Assembly (NCBI GenBank): GCA_031429355.1
Contig: JANOZM010000016.1
Span: 558,001-622,000, forward strand
Direction: 5' to 3'
DNA from: JANOZM01 sp031429355
Lineage (GTDB): Bacteria; Pseudomonadota; Gammaproteobacteria; Burkholderiales; Burkholderiaceae_E
Length of the DNA: 64,000 bases
This document shows positions 1 through 8,989 of this stretch, one piece after another (position 1 is the stretch's first letter; each line of letters opens with the position of its first letter). The position numbers were made by a program, and so were the translations under genes. A model generated the notes under the pieces. The model worked only from the letters and a program-made list of their open reading frames with translations, did not search any database and had not been told where the DNA came from.

Positions 1-1
1 T

Positions 2-454
2 GCAAACATGCTGACACCTATTGAATTAATTAAATCGCAAATTGATGGCATGTGCGCGCGAGGTTTTGGTCGCATCGTCAACATCACCTCTAGTGCAGTT
101 AAATCGCCTATCGACATACTAGGTCTATCAAACGGGGCACGTGCTGGCTTAACTGGATTTGTGGCTGGCGTAGCCCGTAGCGATATCGCCGCTAAGGGCG
201 TCACCATTAATAATTTGTTACCGGGTATTTTTGATACGGCGCGCCTACAAAGCAATTTTGAAACGCAAGCAAAAAATGCTGGTCTCGATGTTGCACAAGT
301 CAGGGCTAAACGTATTGAAGCATTGCCCGGAAAGCGTTTAGGTAACTTAGAAGAGTTTGGCAAAATGTGCGCATTTATTTGTAGCGCGCATGCTGGGTAC
401 TTAAACGGACAAAACATTTTGCTCGACGGTGGGAGTTACCCTGGTACGTTTTAA
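2..454 (+). CDS. SDR family oxidoreductase, C-terminal part (5' end outside window)
   Basis: The frame is open from base 2, so the N-terminal Rossmann part with the glycine-rich cofactor motif lies outside the window. What remains is the second half of a classical-length short-chain dehydrogenase/reductase: a NITSS segment, the helix that normally carries YxxxK, the PG segment after beta-6 (LLPGIF) and the C-terminal GQNILLDGG motif. The active-site Tyr and Lys are replaced. The aligned segment reads S-N-G-A-R (nt 128-142), so Tyr is Ser and Lys is Arg. The same LSNGARAGLTGF-like segment occurs in a subgroup of FabG-like proteins, so I take it as a family feature and not as damage. The substrate cannot be inferred. 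The stop codon directly abuts the stop of the convergent zapE. Confidence 0.85.
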   Translation, partial: ANMLTPIELIKSQIDGMCARGFGRIVNITSSAVKSPIDILGLSNGARAGLTGFVAGVARSDIAAKGVTINNLLPGIFDTARLQSNFETQAKNAGLDVAQVRAKRIEALPGKRLGNLEEFGKMCAFICSAHAGYLNGQNILLDGGSYPGTF

Positions 455-1570
455 TTAACCCGCGCCAGTCCGTTTTGGCGTTGCAAGATATTCATCGGTT
501 TGCATTTCGATTAAACGGCTCACGGTCCGATGAAACTCGTTTGCTAACATTCCTGACGTATACAAGGTCTCGACTTCGCCTTGGGCTCCAACAATTAATT
601 TTACTTTTTGATCATACAAAATATCAACTAACCAAGTAAAACGGCGTGCCTCCGACGACATGGTTGCATACATAATCGGGACGCCAGACAACACTAGTGT
701 GTGAAACTGTTTAGCAATTTCTAAATAATCATTTTGCGATCTTGGGCCTCCGCACAAGGTTGCGAAGTCGAACCAAATAACGCCACCGGCTCGTCGTAAC
801 GACGAAATTTGTCGGTGCTCAATCGTAATCACTGGGCTTTGATCTGCACGCTCGGCCAACGAATCAAACAAACTGCGTAACGCTTTATCGGTTTCCGCAT
901 TGAGTTGCGGAAAGTAAACTTTTGCTTTTGACAAAGCGCGACGTCGATAATCTTGCCCTGCATCAACACGCACGATGTCCTGATGTTCTTTGAGCAAATC
1001 GATTGCCGGCAAAATTCGGTCTCGATGCAGTCCATCGGGATACAGTAAATCGGGTTCGTAATTCGACGTCGAAACCAAGCACAGGCCGCGCTTAAACAAA
1101 CTGCGTAACAGGCGCTCTAAAATCATAGCGTCGGCAATATCTGAAATATGAAATTCATCAAAACAAATTAAACGCGCCCGGCTTGCAACGCGCTCGGCCA
1201 CGGCATCTAATGGATCAGCTTGCCCTTTTAACGATTCTAGTTCGTGATGAATAGAGCGCATAAACTCATGAAAGTGCACACGCTGTTTACGCCGCACATC
1301 CACGTTGTCGTAAAACGTGTCCATAATAAAACTTTTGCCGCGCCCGACACCGCCCCACAACCAAATACCGCGTGGCACTTCAGGGCGATGAATTAGTCGC
1401 TTAAACGCATTCGAGCGCTGCTGTTTGTAGTCTGCGAACTCTAATGCCAATTGATTTAAGCGATCAACTGCTGCCAATTGGGCCGCGTCTGCTTGATACC
1501 CGCGACGCAACAATGCCGCCTGGTAGGCGGCATTGATCGGCCCCGCAATCACGGCACCTTCATCACTCAT
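455..1570 (-). CDS. zapE: Cell division protein ZapE (AFG1-like ATPase)
   Basis: A 371-residue P-loop ATPase of the AFG1/ZapE family. It shows Walker A GGVGRGKS near residue 73, preceded by the family's GIWLWG strand, and Walker B LICFDEF near residue 134 followed by the HISDIADAM segment. Length and motif order match bacterial ZapE, which binds FtsZ at the constriction site and destabilises its polymers in an ATP-dependent way; the mitochondrial homologue acts in inner-membrane proteostasis. It lies downstream of lpdA on the same strand with a gap of about 70 bp. This gene commonly follows the 2-oxoglutarate dehydrogenase operon in Burkholderiales, so it is probably co-transcribed. The ATG at 1570 is the first start that keeps the usual N-terminal helix. 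Confidence 0.93.
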   Translation of the reverse strand: MSDEGAVIAGPINAAYQAALLRRGYQADAAQLAAVDRLNQLALEFADYKQQRSNAFKRLIHRPEVPRGIWLWGGVGRGKSFIMDTFYDNVDVRRKQRVHFHEFMRSIHHELESLKGQADPLDAVAERVASRARLICFDEFHISDIADAMILERLLRSLFKRGLCLVSTSNYEPDLLYPDGLHRDRILPAIDLLKEHQDIVRVDAGQDYRRRALSKAKVYFPQLNAETDKALRSLFDSLAERADQSPVITIEHRQISSLRRAGGVIWFDFATLCGGPRSQNDYLEIAKQFHTLVLSGVPIMYATMSSEARRFTWLVDILYDQKVKLIVGAQGEVETLYTSGMLANEFHRTVSRLIEMQTDEYLATPKRTGAG

Positions 1571-1639
1571 TGTCGAGCATCATGCGTTTGAATTTCTCAT
1601 CTTTGTTGATCCCCTCGAATCATCAAGGGGAATCATCAA

Positions 1640-3079
1640 TTACATATTCAAGGCGCGTTTGTCAGCGGCTAACGCAGCTTCGCGCATGACTTCCGATAAC
1701 GAAGGGTGCGCATGGCAAATGCGTCCAATATCTTCTGCAGAGGCTTTGAATTCCATTGCTACAACAGCTTCAGCAATTAAGTCCGACGCTGCAGACGCCA
1801 CAATATGCACGCCTAAAATTTCATCGGTTGTTGCGTCGGCTAGCATTTTCACAAAACCATCGGAGGCGCCCATGCCCAAAGCCCGCCCGTTAGCAGCAAA
1901 AGGAAATTGACCGGTTTTGTAAGCGCGGCCTTCGGCCTTTAATTGTTGCTCGTTTTTACCAACCCAAGCGATCTCTGGCGATGTGTAAATAACCCAAGGA
2001 ATGCAGTTGTAATCGATATGCGGTTTTTGGCCTGCAATAATTTCGGCAACAGCAACGCCTTCATCTTCGGCTTTATGCGCCAGCATTGGCCCACGGACTA
2101 CATCACCAATCGCATACACGTTAGGGATCGAAGTCGCACAATGATCATCAACCGTAATAAAGCCGCGCTCGTCTGTCTTTAGGCCAATGGCTTCAAGATT
2201 GAGCTGGTCGGTATTAGGCACACGCCCCACTGAGACAATTAACCGATCCACTTCTAACACTTGTGCAGCGCCCGCTGCATCGGTGTATTTCACTGTTACG
2301 TTATTTTTACCCGCTTTTACTTCACCAATTTTTACGCCTAAATTAAACTTTAAGCCTTGCTTGGTAAACAACTTTTGGGCTTCTTTGGCAACGCCTTCAT
2401 CACAAGCAGCCAAAAATGTTGGCATGGCTTCTAAGACAGTGACTTCGGAACCTAAACGACGCCAAACTGATCCTAACTCTAAGCCAACAACGCCTGCACC
2501 AATTACGCCTAAACGTTTTGGCGTTTGATCGAAGGTAAGTGCGCCTTCGTTATCACAAATTAGTTTGTTATCAACGGTCATACTAGGCAAGTGACGTGCT
2601 TTGGAACCAGTCGCAATAATAATGTGCTTCGCAGACACCACTTCTTCAGTCTTGCCAGTAACTTTTACTTGGGTTAGACCATTCGCAGTGCCCACGAAAC
2701 TACCGTGCCCTTGCAACCAAGTAATTTTGTTTTTGCGAAACAAAAACTCGATGCCCTTGGTCATTTTGGTAACGATAGCGTCTTTGCGGACTTGCATTTT
2801 CGCGATATCCATCTTGGCACCAGACACGCTAATACCGTGATCGCTCACATGATGTGCAATGTTCTCAAATTCTTCGGACGAAGCCAGCAAAGCCTTAGAC
2901 GGAATACAACCGACGTTTAGGCAAGTGCCACCCAAAGCTAACTCGCCCTTGGGGTTTAACCATTTTTCAACACAAGCGGTTTTAAAACCTAGCTGTGCCG
3001 CGCGAATTGCTGCAATGTATCCGCCCGGCCCAGCGCCGATGACAACGACATCAAACTCTTTTAAGTTGGAATCAGCCAT
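1640..3079 (-). CDS. lpdA: Dihydrolipoyl dehydrogenase (E3)
   Basis: A 479-residue FAD-dependent disulfide reductase. The N-terminal FAD motif is GAGPGGYIAAIRAAQLG (residues about 14-30), the redox-active disulfide is in GGTCLNVGCIPSKALL (about 49-64), the NAD-binding motif GAGVVGLELGSVW lies near 193, and the C-terminal dimer-interface His-Glu pair lies in HAHPSLSEVMREA. It reoxidises the dihydrolipoyl arms of the 2-oxoglutarate dehydrogenase complex and passes electrons to NAD+. It sits 2 bp after the sucB stop codon, so it is the dedicated E3 of this operon (sucA-sucB-lpdA). All catalytic residues expected for E3 are visible. Confidence 0.97.
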   Translation of the reverse strand: MADSNLKEFDVVVIGAGPGGYIAAIRAAQLGFKTACVEKWLNPKGELALGGTCLNVGCIPSKALLASSEEFENIAHHVSDHGISVSGAKMDIAKMQVRKDAIVTKMTKGIEFLFRKNKITWLQGHGSFVGTANGLTQVKVTGKTEEVVSAKHIIIATGSKARHLPSMTVDNKLICDNEGALTFDQTPKRLGVIGAGVVGLELGSVWRRLGSEVTVLEAMPTFLAACDEGVAKEAQKLFTKQGLKFNLGVKIGEVKAGKNNVTVKYTDAAGAAQVLEVDRLIVSVGRVPNTDQLNLEAIGLKTDERGFITVDDHCATSIPNVYAIGDVVRGPMLAHKAEDEGVAVAEIIAGQKPHIDYNCIPWVIYTSPEIAWVGKNEQQLKAEGRAYKTGQFPFAANGRALGMGASDGFVKMLADATTDEILGVHIVASAASDLIAEAVVAMEFKASAEDIGRICHAHPSLSEVMREAALAADKRALNM

Positions 3080-3081
3080 GA

Positions 3082-4362
3082 TTACACTTCCAACAACAGG
3101 CGCGCTGGATCTTCCAAGGCATCTTTGATGGCAACTAAAAACAATACCGCTTCACGGCCGTCAATAATGCGATGGTCATACGATAAGGCTAAGTAATTAA
3201 TTGGGCGCACAACCACTTGACCGTTCTCGACTACAGCACGTTCTTTAGTTGCATGCACACCCAAAATTGCCGACTGTGGCGGGTTAATAATTGGTGTCGA
3301 AAGCATCGAGCCAAACACGCCACCGTTAGAAATTGAGAAAGTGCCACCCGTTAAATCTTCTAACGACAATTTTCCTTCGGACGCTTTTTTACCAAACTCG
3401 GCAATCGATTTTTCAACCTGCGCAAACGTCAGTTGATCGGCGTTGCGCAAAATAGGCACTACCAAACCACGTGGCGAACCAACCGCAATACCGATATCAA
3501 AATAACCGTGATAAACAATGTCGTTACCATCAATTGACGCGTTAACAACCGGGAATTTTTTTAACGCTGCAACCGCTGCTTTAACAAAGAACGACATAAA
3601 GCCCAAGCGTACGCCATGATCTTTTTCAAACTTGTCGATGTACTTTTTACGCATTTCCATCACGGGCTGCATATTGACTTCGTTAAAGGTCGTCAAAATC
3701 GCATTGGTCGCTTGCGACTGCAATAAACGCTCAGCAACGCGTTGACGTAAACGAGACATTGGAACCCGTTGCTCGGCACGCCCTTCGGTTAATTTGCTTG
3801 GATTAATTGGCGCCAGAACAGCTGGCAAGCTATTTGCAGAAACCCCTGTTGGAATAGCCGCCATTGGCGCAGCTGCAGCGGGTGTTGCGGCCGGTGCTGG
3901 TGTATTTAAGGCACCAATCACGTCGCCTTTAGTAACGCGACCATCACGGCCAGTGCCAGCGACTTGCGCAACCGACAAATTATTTTCGGCAAGCATTTTT
4001 GCAGCGGCAGGCATCGCTACTGAACTGGACGAGCCTGAGACCGAGGCAGACGCTGCTGCGGGCGCTGGGGCAATTGCTGTAGGTGCCGCGGCTGCCGCGG
4101 GCGCTCCGGCACTTGCAGAAGCTTCGGTATCGATCATCGCAATGACTTCACCAGCAACGACGGTACTACCGTCGCCCTTAATCACTTTGGTCAAAACACC
4201 AGAGCTTGGTGCGGGTAACTCCAACACGACTTTGTCAGTTTCGACATCAATTAAATTTTCGTCGCGGGTAATGGCTTGCCCGACTTTTTTGTGCCATTGC
4301 AAAAGGGTTGCTTCAGCAACTGATTCCGACAATTGCGGAACTTTTACTTCGATTAAGGCCAT
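3082..4362 (-). CDS. sucB: 2-oxoglutarate dehydrogenase E2, dihydrolipoamide succinyltransferase
   Basis: A 426-residue E2 subunit. It has one lipoyl domain at the N-terminus (lipoyl-lysine in VETDKVVLEL, near residue 43), a long Ala/Pro-rich flexible linker, a peripheral subunit-binding domain (PAAKMLAENNL to GRDGRVTKGDV, about 117-150) and a catalytic acyltransferase domain. The active-site segment is SYDHRIIDGREAV near the C-terminus. It transfers the succinyl group from E1 to CoA. The Ala-rich linker also gives a long open frame on the opposite strand, which I regard as an artefact. It lies between sucA and lpdA in one operon, and a strong hairpin occupies the sucA-sucB gap. Confidence 0.97.
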   Translation of the reverse strand: MALIEVKVPQLSESVAEATLLQWHKKVGQAITRDENLIDVETDKVVLELPAPSSGVLTKVIKGDGSTVVAGEVIAMIDTEASASAGAPAAAAAPTAIAPAPAAASASVSGSSSSVAMPAAAKMLAENNLSVAQVAGTGRDGRVTKGDVIGALNTPAPAATPAAAAPMAAIPTGVSANSLPAVLAPINPSKLTEGRAEQRVPMSRLRQRVAERLLQSQATNAILTTFNEVNMQPVMEMRKKYIDKFEKDHGVRLGFMSFFVKAAVAALKKFPVVNASIDGNDIVYHGYFDIGIAVGSPRGLVVPILRNADQLTFAQVEKSIAEFGKKASEGKLSLEDLTGGTFSISNGGVFGSMLSTPIINPPQSAILGVHATKERAVVENGQVVVRPINYLALSYDHRIIDGREAVLFLVAIKDALEDPARLLLEV

Positions 4363-4396
4363 ATCAAACTACTTTCTTACAATTATTCTTTGAAGT

Positions 4397-4422
4397 GATG
4401 CCGCCAATCTATAGGCGGCATC
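4397..4422 (-). other. Intercistronic stem-loop between sucA and sucB
   Basis: Perfect 9-bp inverted repeat GATGCCGCC / GGCGGCATC with an 8-nt loop, in the 85-bp gap between the sucA stop and the sucB start. On the transcribed (minus) strand no U-tract follows, so it is more likely an mRNA-stability or processing hairpin, or a partial attenuator, than a full terminator. On the plus strand it is followed by GGTTATTTTT, but no plus-strand gene precedes it. Confidence 0.6.
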
Positions 4423-4447
4423 GGTTATTTTTAGATCGATCAATCTA

Positions 4448-7297
4448 CTACTTTTTCGGTTTAGCTTTTGACTCGCCCAAAGCCGCTGTCAACAAATCGC
4501 GCAATTGCGCGTAATGCTTATCGTAATAACCCACCGCAGGCGATGCGCTAGCCGGGCGACCCGCATAGGTTAGCTTTTGATCTTCACCGAGCAAGACTGC
4601 AATGTGATGACCAATATAGAACCACGCACCTTGGTTTTGTGGCTCGTCTTGTGTCCATACGACTTGTGTTGCGTTAGGGTATTTTTTCATTTCCGCTTCA
4701 AAGGCTTTGTGCGGGAATGGATACAACTGTTCAACGCGAATAATCGCGGTATCTACTAGCTCGCGTTCGCGACGACCAGCAATTAGATCGTAGTAGACGC
4801 GGCCCGAACAAACCACAACTTTCTTAACCTTCTTCGCATCCACTGTTGTGTCTGCAATAACAGTTTCGAAATGACCGTTAGATAGCTCTTTTAAATCGCT
4901 AACCGCTTCTTTATGGCGAAGCAAAGACTTCGGCGTCAAAATCACCAAGGGTTTGCGGAACTGGCGAATCATCTGACGACGCAGCACATGGAAAATTTGT
5001 GCCGGTGTTGTCGGTTGCACTACTTGCATATTGTGCTCGGCGCACAACTGCAAAAAGCGCTCTAAACGTGCCGATGAATGTTCGGGGCCTTGCCCTTCGT
5101 AGCCGTGCGGCAACATCATGGTTAAACCACTAGCGCGACCCCATTTTGTTTCGCCTGAAGAAATAAACTGATCGATAACCACTTGAGCACCGTTCACGAA
5201 ATCGCCAAACTGCGCCTCCCAAATCACTAAAGTGTTGGGCTCAGTCGTCGAATAACCATACTCAAATCCTAAAACGGCTTCTTCGGACAATACCGAATCG
5301 ATCACTACAAACGGTGCTTGTTTGTCGGATACGTTTTGCAACGGAATATAGGTTCCTGAATCCCAACGCTCGCGCGCTTGATCATGCAGAACAGAATGCC
5401 GATGCGTAAAGGTTCCACGGCCCGAATCTTGCCCTGACAATCGAATGGCGTAACCACTAGAAACCAAAGAAGCAAACGCTAAATGCTCGCCCATGCCCCA
5501 ATCTAATGCCTGATCGCCAGCAGCCATTTTACGACGATCAGCAATTACTTTTTCGACTAACGAATGCACTTTAAATTCAGGCGGAATAGTCGTAATTTTT
5601 TGACCAATGCGCTTTAGCTCGGCCATCGGCACACCAGTGTCGGCCGCATCAGTCCACTTCTTATTTAAGAACGGCGCCCAATCGACTGCAAATTTGCCTT
5701 TAAAGTTACTAATCACCGGATCAACTGTGTGACGGCCTTCGTCCATGGCTTTTCGGAAATTTGCAATTAGCAACTCAGAACCCGCAGCATCTAACACACT
5801 TTGCGTCGCTAATTTTTCTGCATACAGCTTACGTGTTCCGGGATGCTGCCCAATTTTGGAATACATCAATGGTTGTGTAACCGATGGTGTGTCTTGCTCG
5901 TTGTGACCTAGCTTACGGAAGCAAATAATATCGACCACAATGTCCATACCAAATTGTTTACGGAAATCTAAGGCCATTTCGGTTGCGTACACAACGGCAT
6001 CCGGATCATCTCCGTTAACGTGCAATACCGGTGCTTCAATCATTTTGACTACATCCGAGCAATACAAGGTCGAACGTGAATCGCGTGGGTCAGAAGTCGT
6101 AAAGCCAATTTGGTTGTTAATGACGATATGCAATGTACCGCCCGTACCATAGCCACGTGTCTGCGCTAAGTTTAAGGTTTCCATTACAACGCCCTGCCCT
6201 GCAAATGCAGCATCGCCGTGCACTAGCACTGGTAAGACTTGGGCACCATCTTTATCACCACGGCGCTCTTGGCGCGCACGGCAAGAGCCCTCAACAACCG
6301 GGTTCACAATTTCTAGATGCGATGGATTAAATGCTAACGACAAATGTACTGGACCGCCAGGGGTAGAAATATCGCTTGAAAAACCATTGTGATATTTCAC
6401 GTCACCGGAAGGTAAATCATCGGCATGTTGGCCCTCAAACTCAGCAAACAAATCGCGCGGCATTTTACCCAGCGTGTTCACTAATACGTTTAAGCGGCCG
6501 CGATGTGCCATACCGATAACAATTTCTTCAACGCCTTGGCTACCGGCATGTTGAACGACGGCATCCATTGAAGCGATAAAGCTCTCGCCGCCTTCAAGTG
6601 AAAAACGCTTTTGACCAACAAACTTAGTGTGCAGGTATTTCTCTAAACCCTCGGCGGCTGTTAAGCGCTCCAAAATACGCGTGCGTTTAGCAGCGCTAAA
6701 TTGTGGTTTGGCGCGGCTCGACTCTAGACGCTCTTGCAACCAACGCTTTTGCGCCGGATCGGTCATGTACATAAACTCGGCACCGATAGAACCACAATAG
6801 GTTTCTTTTAGTGCGGCAATAATTTCGCGCAACGTTGCGGATTCGAAGCCAAAGTACGTGTTGGCCGCCGAGTAAATATTGGCGTGATCACCCTCGGAAA
6901 AATCGTAAAACGCTGGCTCTAACTCAGGGATTGCCGGCCGTTCTTGGCGCTTTAATGGATCTAAATCGGCCCAACGCGAACCCAAGAAACGATAGGCTGC
7001 AATGAGTTGCTGTACAAACACTTGCTTGCGGGCTGTAGCGGCGTCGCCACCCATCACGCGTGGTTGCAAAGTACCTTCGCGAGCGCGCTCGGCAAACGAT
7101 TGCACAATTGGTGCGTGGGCAATATCGCGGGTATTATTGTTTCCGTCAGACGCAGGAACGTGTTGCATGGCGTCAAAATAGGCGCGCCATTGCTCTGGCA
7201 CAGAACCGGGGTTCTGTAAATACGACTCATACATCTCTTCGACATAGGGCGCGTTGCCCCCGAAAAGGTATGAGTTCGTTTGGAAGGACTTCATCAT
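4448..7297 (-). CDS. sucA: 2-oxoglutarate dehydrogenase E1 component
   Basis: About 949 residues and a thiamine-diphosphate enzyme. It has the N-terminal OGDH segment (FQTNSYLFGGNAPYVEEMYE), the HRGRLNVL and FEGQ segments, the ThDP/Mg-binding GDAAFAGQG...NNQIGFTT region and the C-terminal LTPKSLLRH and WTQDEPQNQGAW motifs. It decarboxylates 2-oxoglutarate and succinylates the E2 lipoyl arm in the TCA cycle. I place the start at the ATG at 7297, because a GAGAGG ribosome-binding site lies about 9 nt upstream and the protein then begins MMKSFQTNSYLF. An in-frame extension to 7342 lacks family similarity. It is the first gene of the sucA-sucB-lpdA(-zapE) operon. I see no convincing sigma-70 promoter in the 270 bp upstream. 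Confidence 0.97.
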   Translation of the reverse strand: MMKSFQTNSYLFGGNAPYVEEMYESYLQNPGSVPEQWRAYFDAMQHVPASDGNNNTRDIAHAPIVQSFAERAREGTLQPRVMGGDAATARKQVFVQQLIAAYRFLGSRWADLDPLKRQERPAIPELEPAFYDFSEGDHANIYSAANTYFGFESATLREIIAALKETYCGSIGAEFMYMTDPAQKRWLQERLESSRAKPQFSAAKRTRILERLTAAEGLEKYLHTKFVGQKRFSLEGGESFIASMDAVVQHAGSQGVEEIVIGMAHRGRLNVLVNTLGKMPRDLFAEFEGQHADDLPSGDVKYHNGFSSDISTPGGPVHLSLAFNPSHLEIVNPVVEGSCRARQERRGDKDGAQVLPVLVHGDAAFAGQGVVMETLNLAQTRGYGTGGTLHIVINNQIGFTTSDPRDSRSTLYCSDVVKMIEAPVLHVNGDDPDAVVYATEMALDFRKQFGMDIVVDIICFRKLGHNEQDTPSVTQPLMYSKIGQHPGTRKLYAEKLATQSVLDAAGSELLIANFRKAMDEGRHTVDPVISNFKGKFAVDWAPFLNKKWTDAADTGVPMAELKRIGQKITTIPPEFKVHSLVEKVIADRRKMAAGDQALDWGMGEHLAFASLVSSGYAIRLSGQDSGRGTFTHRHSVLHDQARERWDSGTYIPLQNVSDKQAPFVVIDSVLSEEAVLGFEYGYSTTEPNTLVIWEAQFGDFVNGAQVVIDQFISSGETKWGRASGLTMMLPHGYEGQGPEHSSARLERFLQLCAEHNMQVVQPTTPAQIFHVLRRQMIRQFRKPLVILTPKSLLRHKEAVSDLKELSNGHFETVIADTTVDAKKVKKVVVCSGRVYYDLIAGRRERELVDTAIIRVEQLYPFPHKAFEAEMKKYPNATQVVWTQDEPQNQGAWFYIGHHIAVLLGEDQKLTYAGRPASASPAVGYYDKHYAQLRDLLTAALGESKAKPKK

Positions 7298-7570
7298 GGC
7301 ACTGACCTCTCTCGAAACGAGCTTCTCGTTGGAGTGGCGCAAGGTTTCCCTTGCCTGTAAGTTACGGACCTTTCCGCAATTTACAGCCGCGCCCGGCAGG
7401 TAGCTCGCACAACACCAGGCGCAGCCCCTTCACGACACCGGCGAATAGTACTCGCTTTGCCAACTATTTTCTATGGGACCGCAAGGATCTGGCGTATTTG
7501 GTTGAAATAGTTACACAAACGGCGCACCAAGGTTTAAGATTTTGTTGCCACTTTCTATAAGGAGAACGTT

Positions 7571-7774
7571 ATGGCCGTTGCACGCATTACTGAAATTATC
7601 TCGGGATCAAAGAAGAGTTTCGATGACGCTGTAAAACAAGGTGTTGATCGAGCCAATAAAACCCTTAAAAACGTAACGGGCGTTTGGATTAAAGACCAAA
7701 GCTGCGTAATTGATAAAGGCAAAATCGTAGAGTATCGAGTGGCAATGAAAGTAACTTTTATTTTGGCTGAGTAG
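7571..7774 (+). CDS. Dodecin family flavin-binding protein
   Basis: A 67-residue protein of typical dodecin size and sequence: VARITEIISGSKKSFDDAVKQG, the flavin-stacking tryptophan in GVWIKDQ, and the C-terminal strand IVEYRVAMKVTFILAE. Dodecins form hollow dodecamers that store or buffer flavins and sometimes CoA. A strong ribosome-binding site (AAGGAGA, from about 7560) lies 6-8 nt before the ATG. It is transcribed divergently from sucA and ends in a clear terminator, so it is a monocistronic unit. Confidence 0.93.
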   Translation: MAVARITEIISGSKKSFDDAVKQGVDRANKTLKNVTGVWIKDQSCVIDKGKIVEYRVAMKVTFILAE

Positions 7775-7800
7775 TTTTTAAACTTTGAAAAAGTAACTTA

Positions 7801-7838
7801 GGGTGCGATGCGATTTTCCGTTCGCAGCACCCTTTTTT
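7801..7838 (+). terminator. Rho-independent terminator of the dodecin gene
   Basis: Stem GGGTGC/GCACCC continues, after a 2-nt bulge, into TGCGA/TCGCA with an 8-nt loop. Six T follow directly (7833-7838). It lies 26 bp after the dodecin stop. Confidence 0.9.
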
Positions 7839-7864
7839 GAAAACAGCGAAAAAATATCCTGAAA

Positions 7865-8938
7865 TTGACATATAAGCATTCGATTCGGCTAATCGCTGCG
7901 CTTTCTGCCGCTATAGCTATTTGGTTTTTTTACCCTGCTGATGGACCCCGGTATCACATCACAGAAATTCATCAACCCAACCTAACCTACCAAACAATTG
8001 GTACGGATATCAACGATCAGGGCCAAGTCATCGGTCAATATTACGGCCCTAGCTCAAATCCTGATCACGTATACCAAGAAGGTTTATTCGTTTTTTCGAA
8101 CGGACGGTTGAGCGAAATAAAATTGCCAAACTATCCCGAAAAAATTCAATATCTGTACGCCAAAGCGATCAACAATCGAGGCGATATCGTTGGAGGCTTT
8201 CAAACTCGCCCAAAGCACGGCCCCTCGAAACTAGTTTCGTTTTTGCATCGCGATGGACAAACGCGAACCGATATGCCTTGGTCTAACAATTATTTAGCGC
8301 TTGATATTAACGATGAGGGCTTTGTTGTTGCCGAGGGGACAGAAAAGGTCCCGTGCGAAGTTTTCGATTTAGCAGCATCCGCACCACCACCCGCACCAAT
8401 TGCAAGAAAAATGGGCGAGTGCGAGCAGCCATCTACATATATTGAGAGAAACCGCTTGACCGAGAAACTTATTGGGCCCAATTTCAAACGTGCAACTGCC
8501 ATAAACAACGTCGGCCAAGTCAGTTTTATCAATCCAATACCGAGCCCTCTTAAAGAATATGCTATCAACGACAAAGGTGACATTGTTGGACAACGCCTAT
8601 CGAATGACAGTTTCAAAGCTTTTGTTTTCAAGGATGGCAAGTTATTGGATTTACAAACCGAAGGTTATGATTCGGAGGCGATTAGTATTAATAATTCTGG
8701 CGACATCATTGGCAAACGGCACAACCGATATATGCTGCCCTTTATCCCACTTCCATCCTATAGCGGAGGCTACTTTATTTACAAGGATGGAAAAATGTAC
8801 GATTTAAACCGAATAGCAGGGTTTCGCTTTTCTAGCCCTGAGCAATTTGCAGCAATCAAAATCAATAATCGGGGACAAATTCTTGCAAACATACAAGTCG
8901 GGGGCAAACCCAGGGCGATTGTATTGACGCCAAAGTAG
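7865..8938 (+). CDS. HAF-repeat (beta-propeller-like) membrane-anchored or exported protein
   Basis: 357 residues with a TTG start, since no ATG with the leader is available. The N-terminal hydrophobic helix (residues about 7-24, ending WFFYPADG) is a signal anchor or uncleaved signal peptide. The body contains at least seven copies of a motif like IN(D/N)xGx(I/V)(V/I)Gxx: INDQGQVIGQY, INNRGDIVGGF, INDEGFVVAEG, INNVGQVSFIN, INDKGDIVGQR, INNSGDIIGKR and INNRGQILANI. Several are followed by aromatic/Gly-rich F(V/I)xxDGK strands. This is the pattern of the HAF family of probable extracellular repeat proteins. Function is unknown and the fold is probably a propeller. No partner gene adjoins; the decayed vapC piece starts 2 bp after its stop. 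Confidence 0.75.
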   Translation: MTYKHSIRLIAALSAAIAIWFFYPADGPRYHITEIHQPNLTYQTIGTDINDQGQVIGQYYGPSSNPDHVYQEGLFVFSNGRLSEIKLPNYPEKIQYLYAKAINNRGDIVGGFQTRPKHGPSKLVSFLHRDGQTRTDMPWSNNYLALDINDEGFVVAEGTEKVPCEVFDLAASAPPPAPIARKMGECEQPSTYIERNRLTEKLIGPNFKRATAINNVGQVSFINPIPSPLKEYAINDKGDIVGQRLSNDSFKAFVFKDGKLLDLQTEGYDSEAISINNSGDIIGKRHNRYMLPFIPLPSYSGGYFIYKDGKMYDLNRIAGFRFSSPEQFAAIKINNRGQILANIQVGGKPRAIVLTPK

Positions 8939-8940
8939 TT

Positions 8941-8987
8941 ACGCTGCAATTTGGATGTTCTATCCGTGCGCGTTCGGTATTCAAAGT
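8941..8987 (-). pseudogene. Fragment of a second vapC-like toxin gene
   Basis: This stretch aligns with the interior of the intact vapC (plus-strand 9213-9259): the first 17 bases are identical and about 38 of 47 match overall. Read on the minus strand it encodes TLNTERARIEHPNCSV, against ALDTVRAWIEHPNCSV in the intact toxin. It lies out of frame just after the intact vapC stop. I see it as a relic of a tandem paralogue. Confidence 0.7.
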
Positions 8988-8989
8988 AC

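Noticed and set aside
1590..1639. CCCCT/AGGGG inverted repeat between lpdA and zapE as a terminator
   Set aside because: The stem is only 5 bp and no T-run follows on the minus strand, so readthrough into zapE is more likely.
3794..4393. A 199-codon open frame on the plus strand opposite sucB
   Set aside because: It mirrors the Ala/Pro-rich linker and lipoyl domain of sucB, has an Ala-rich low-complexity product and no ribosome-binding site.
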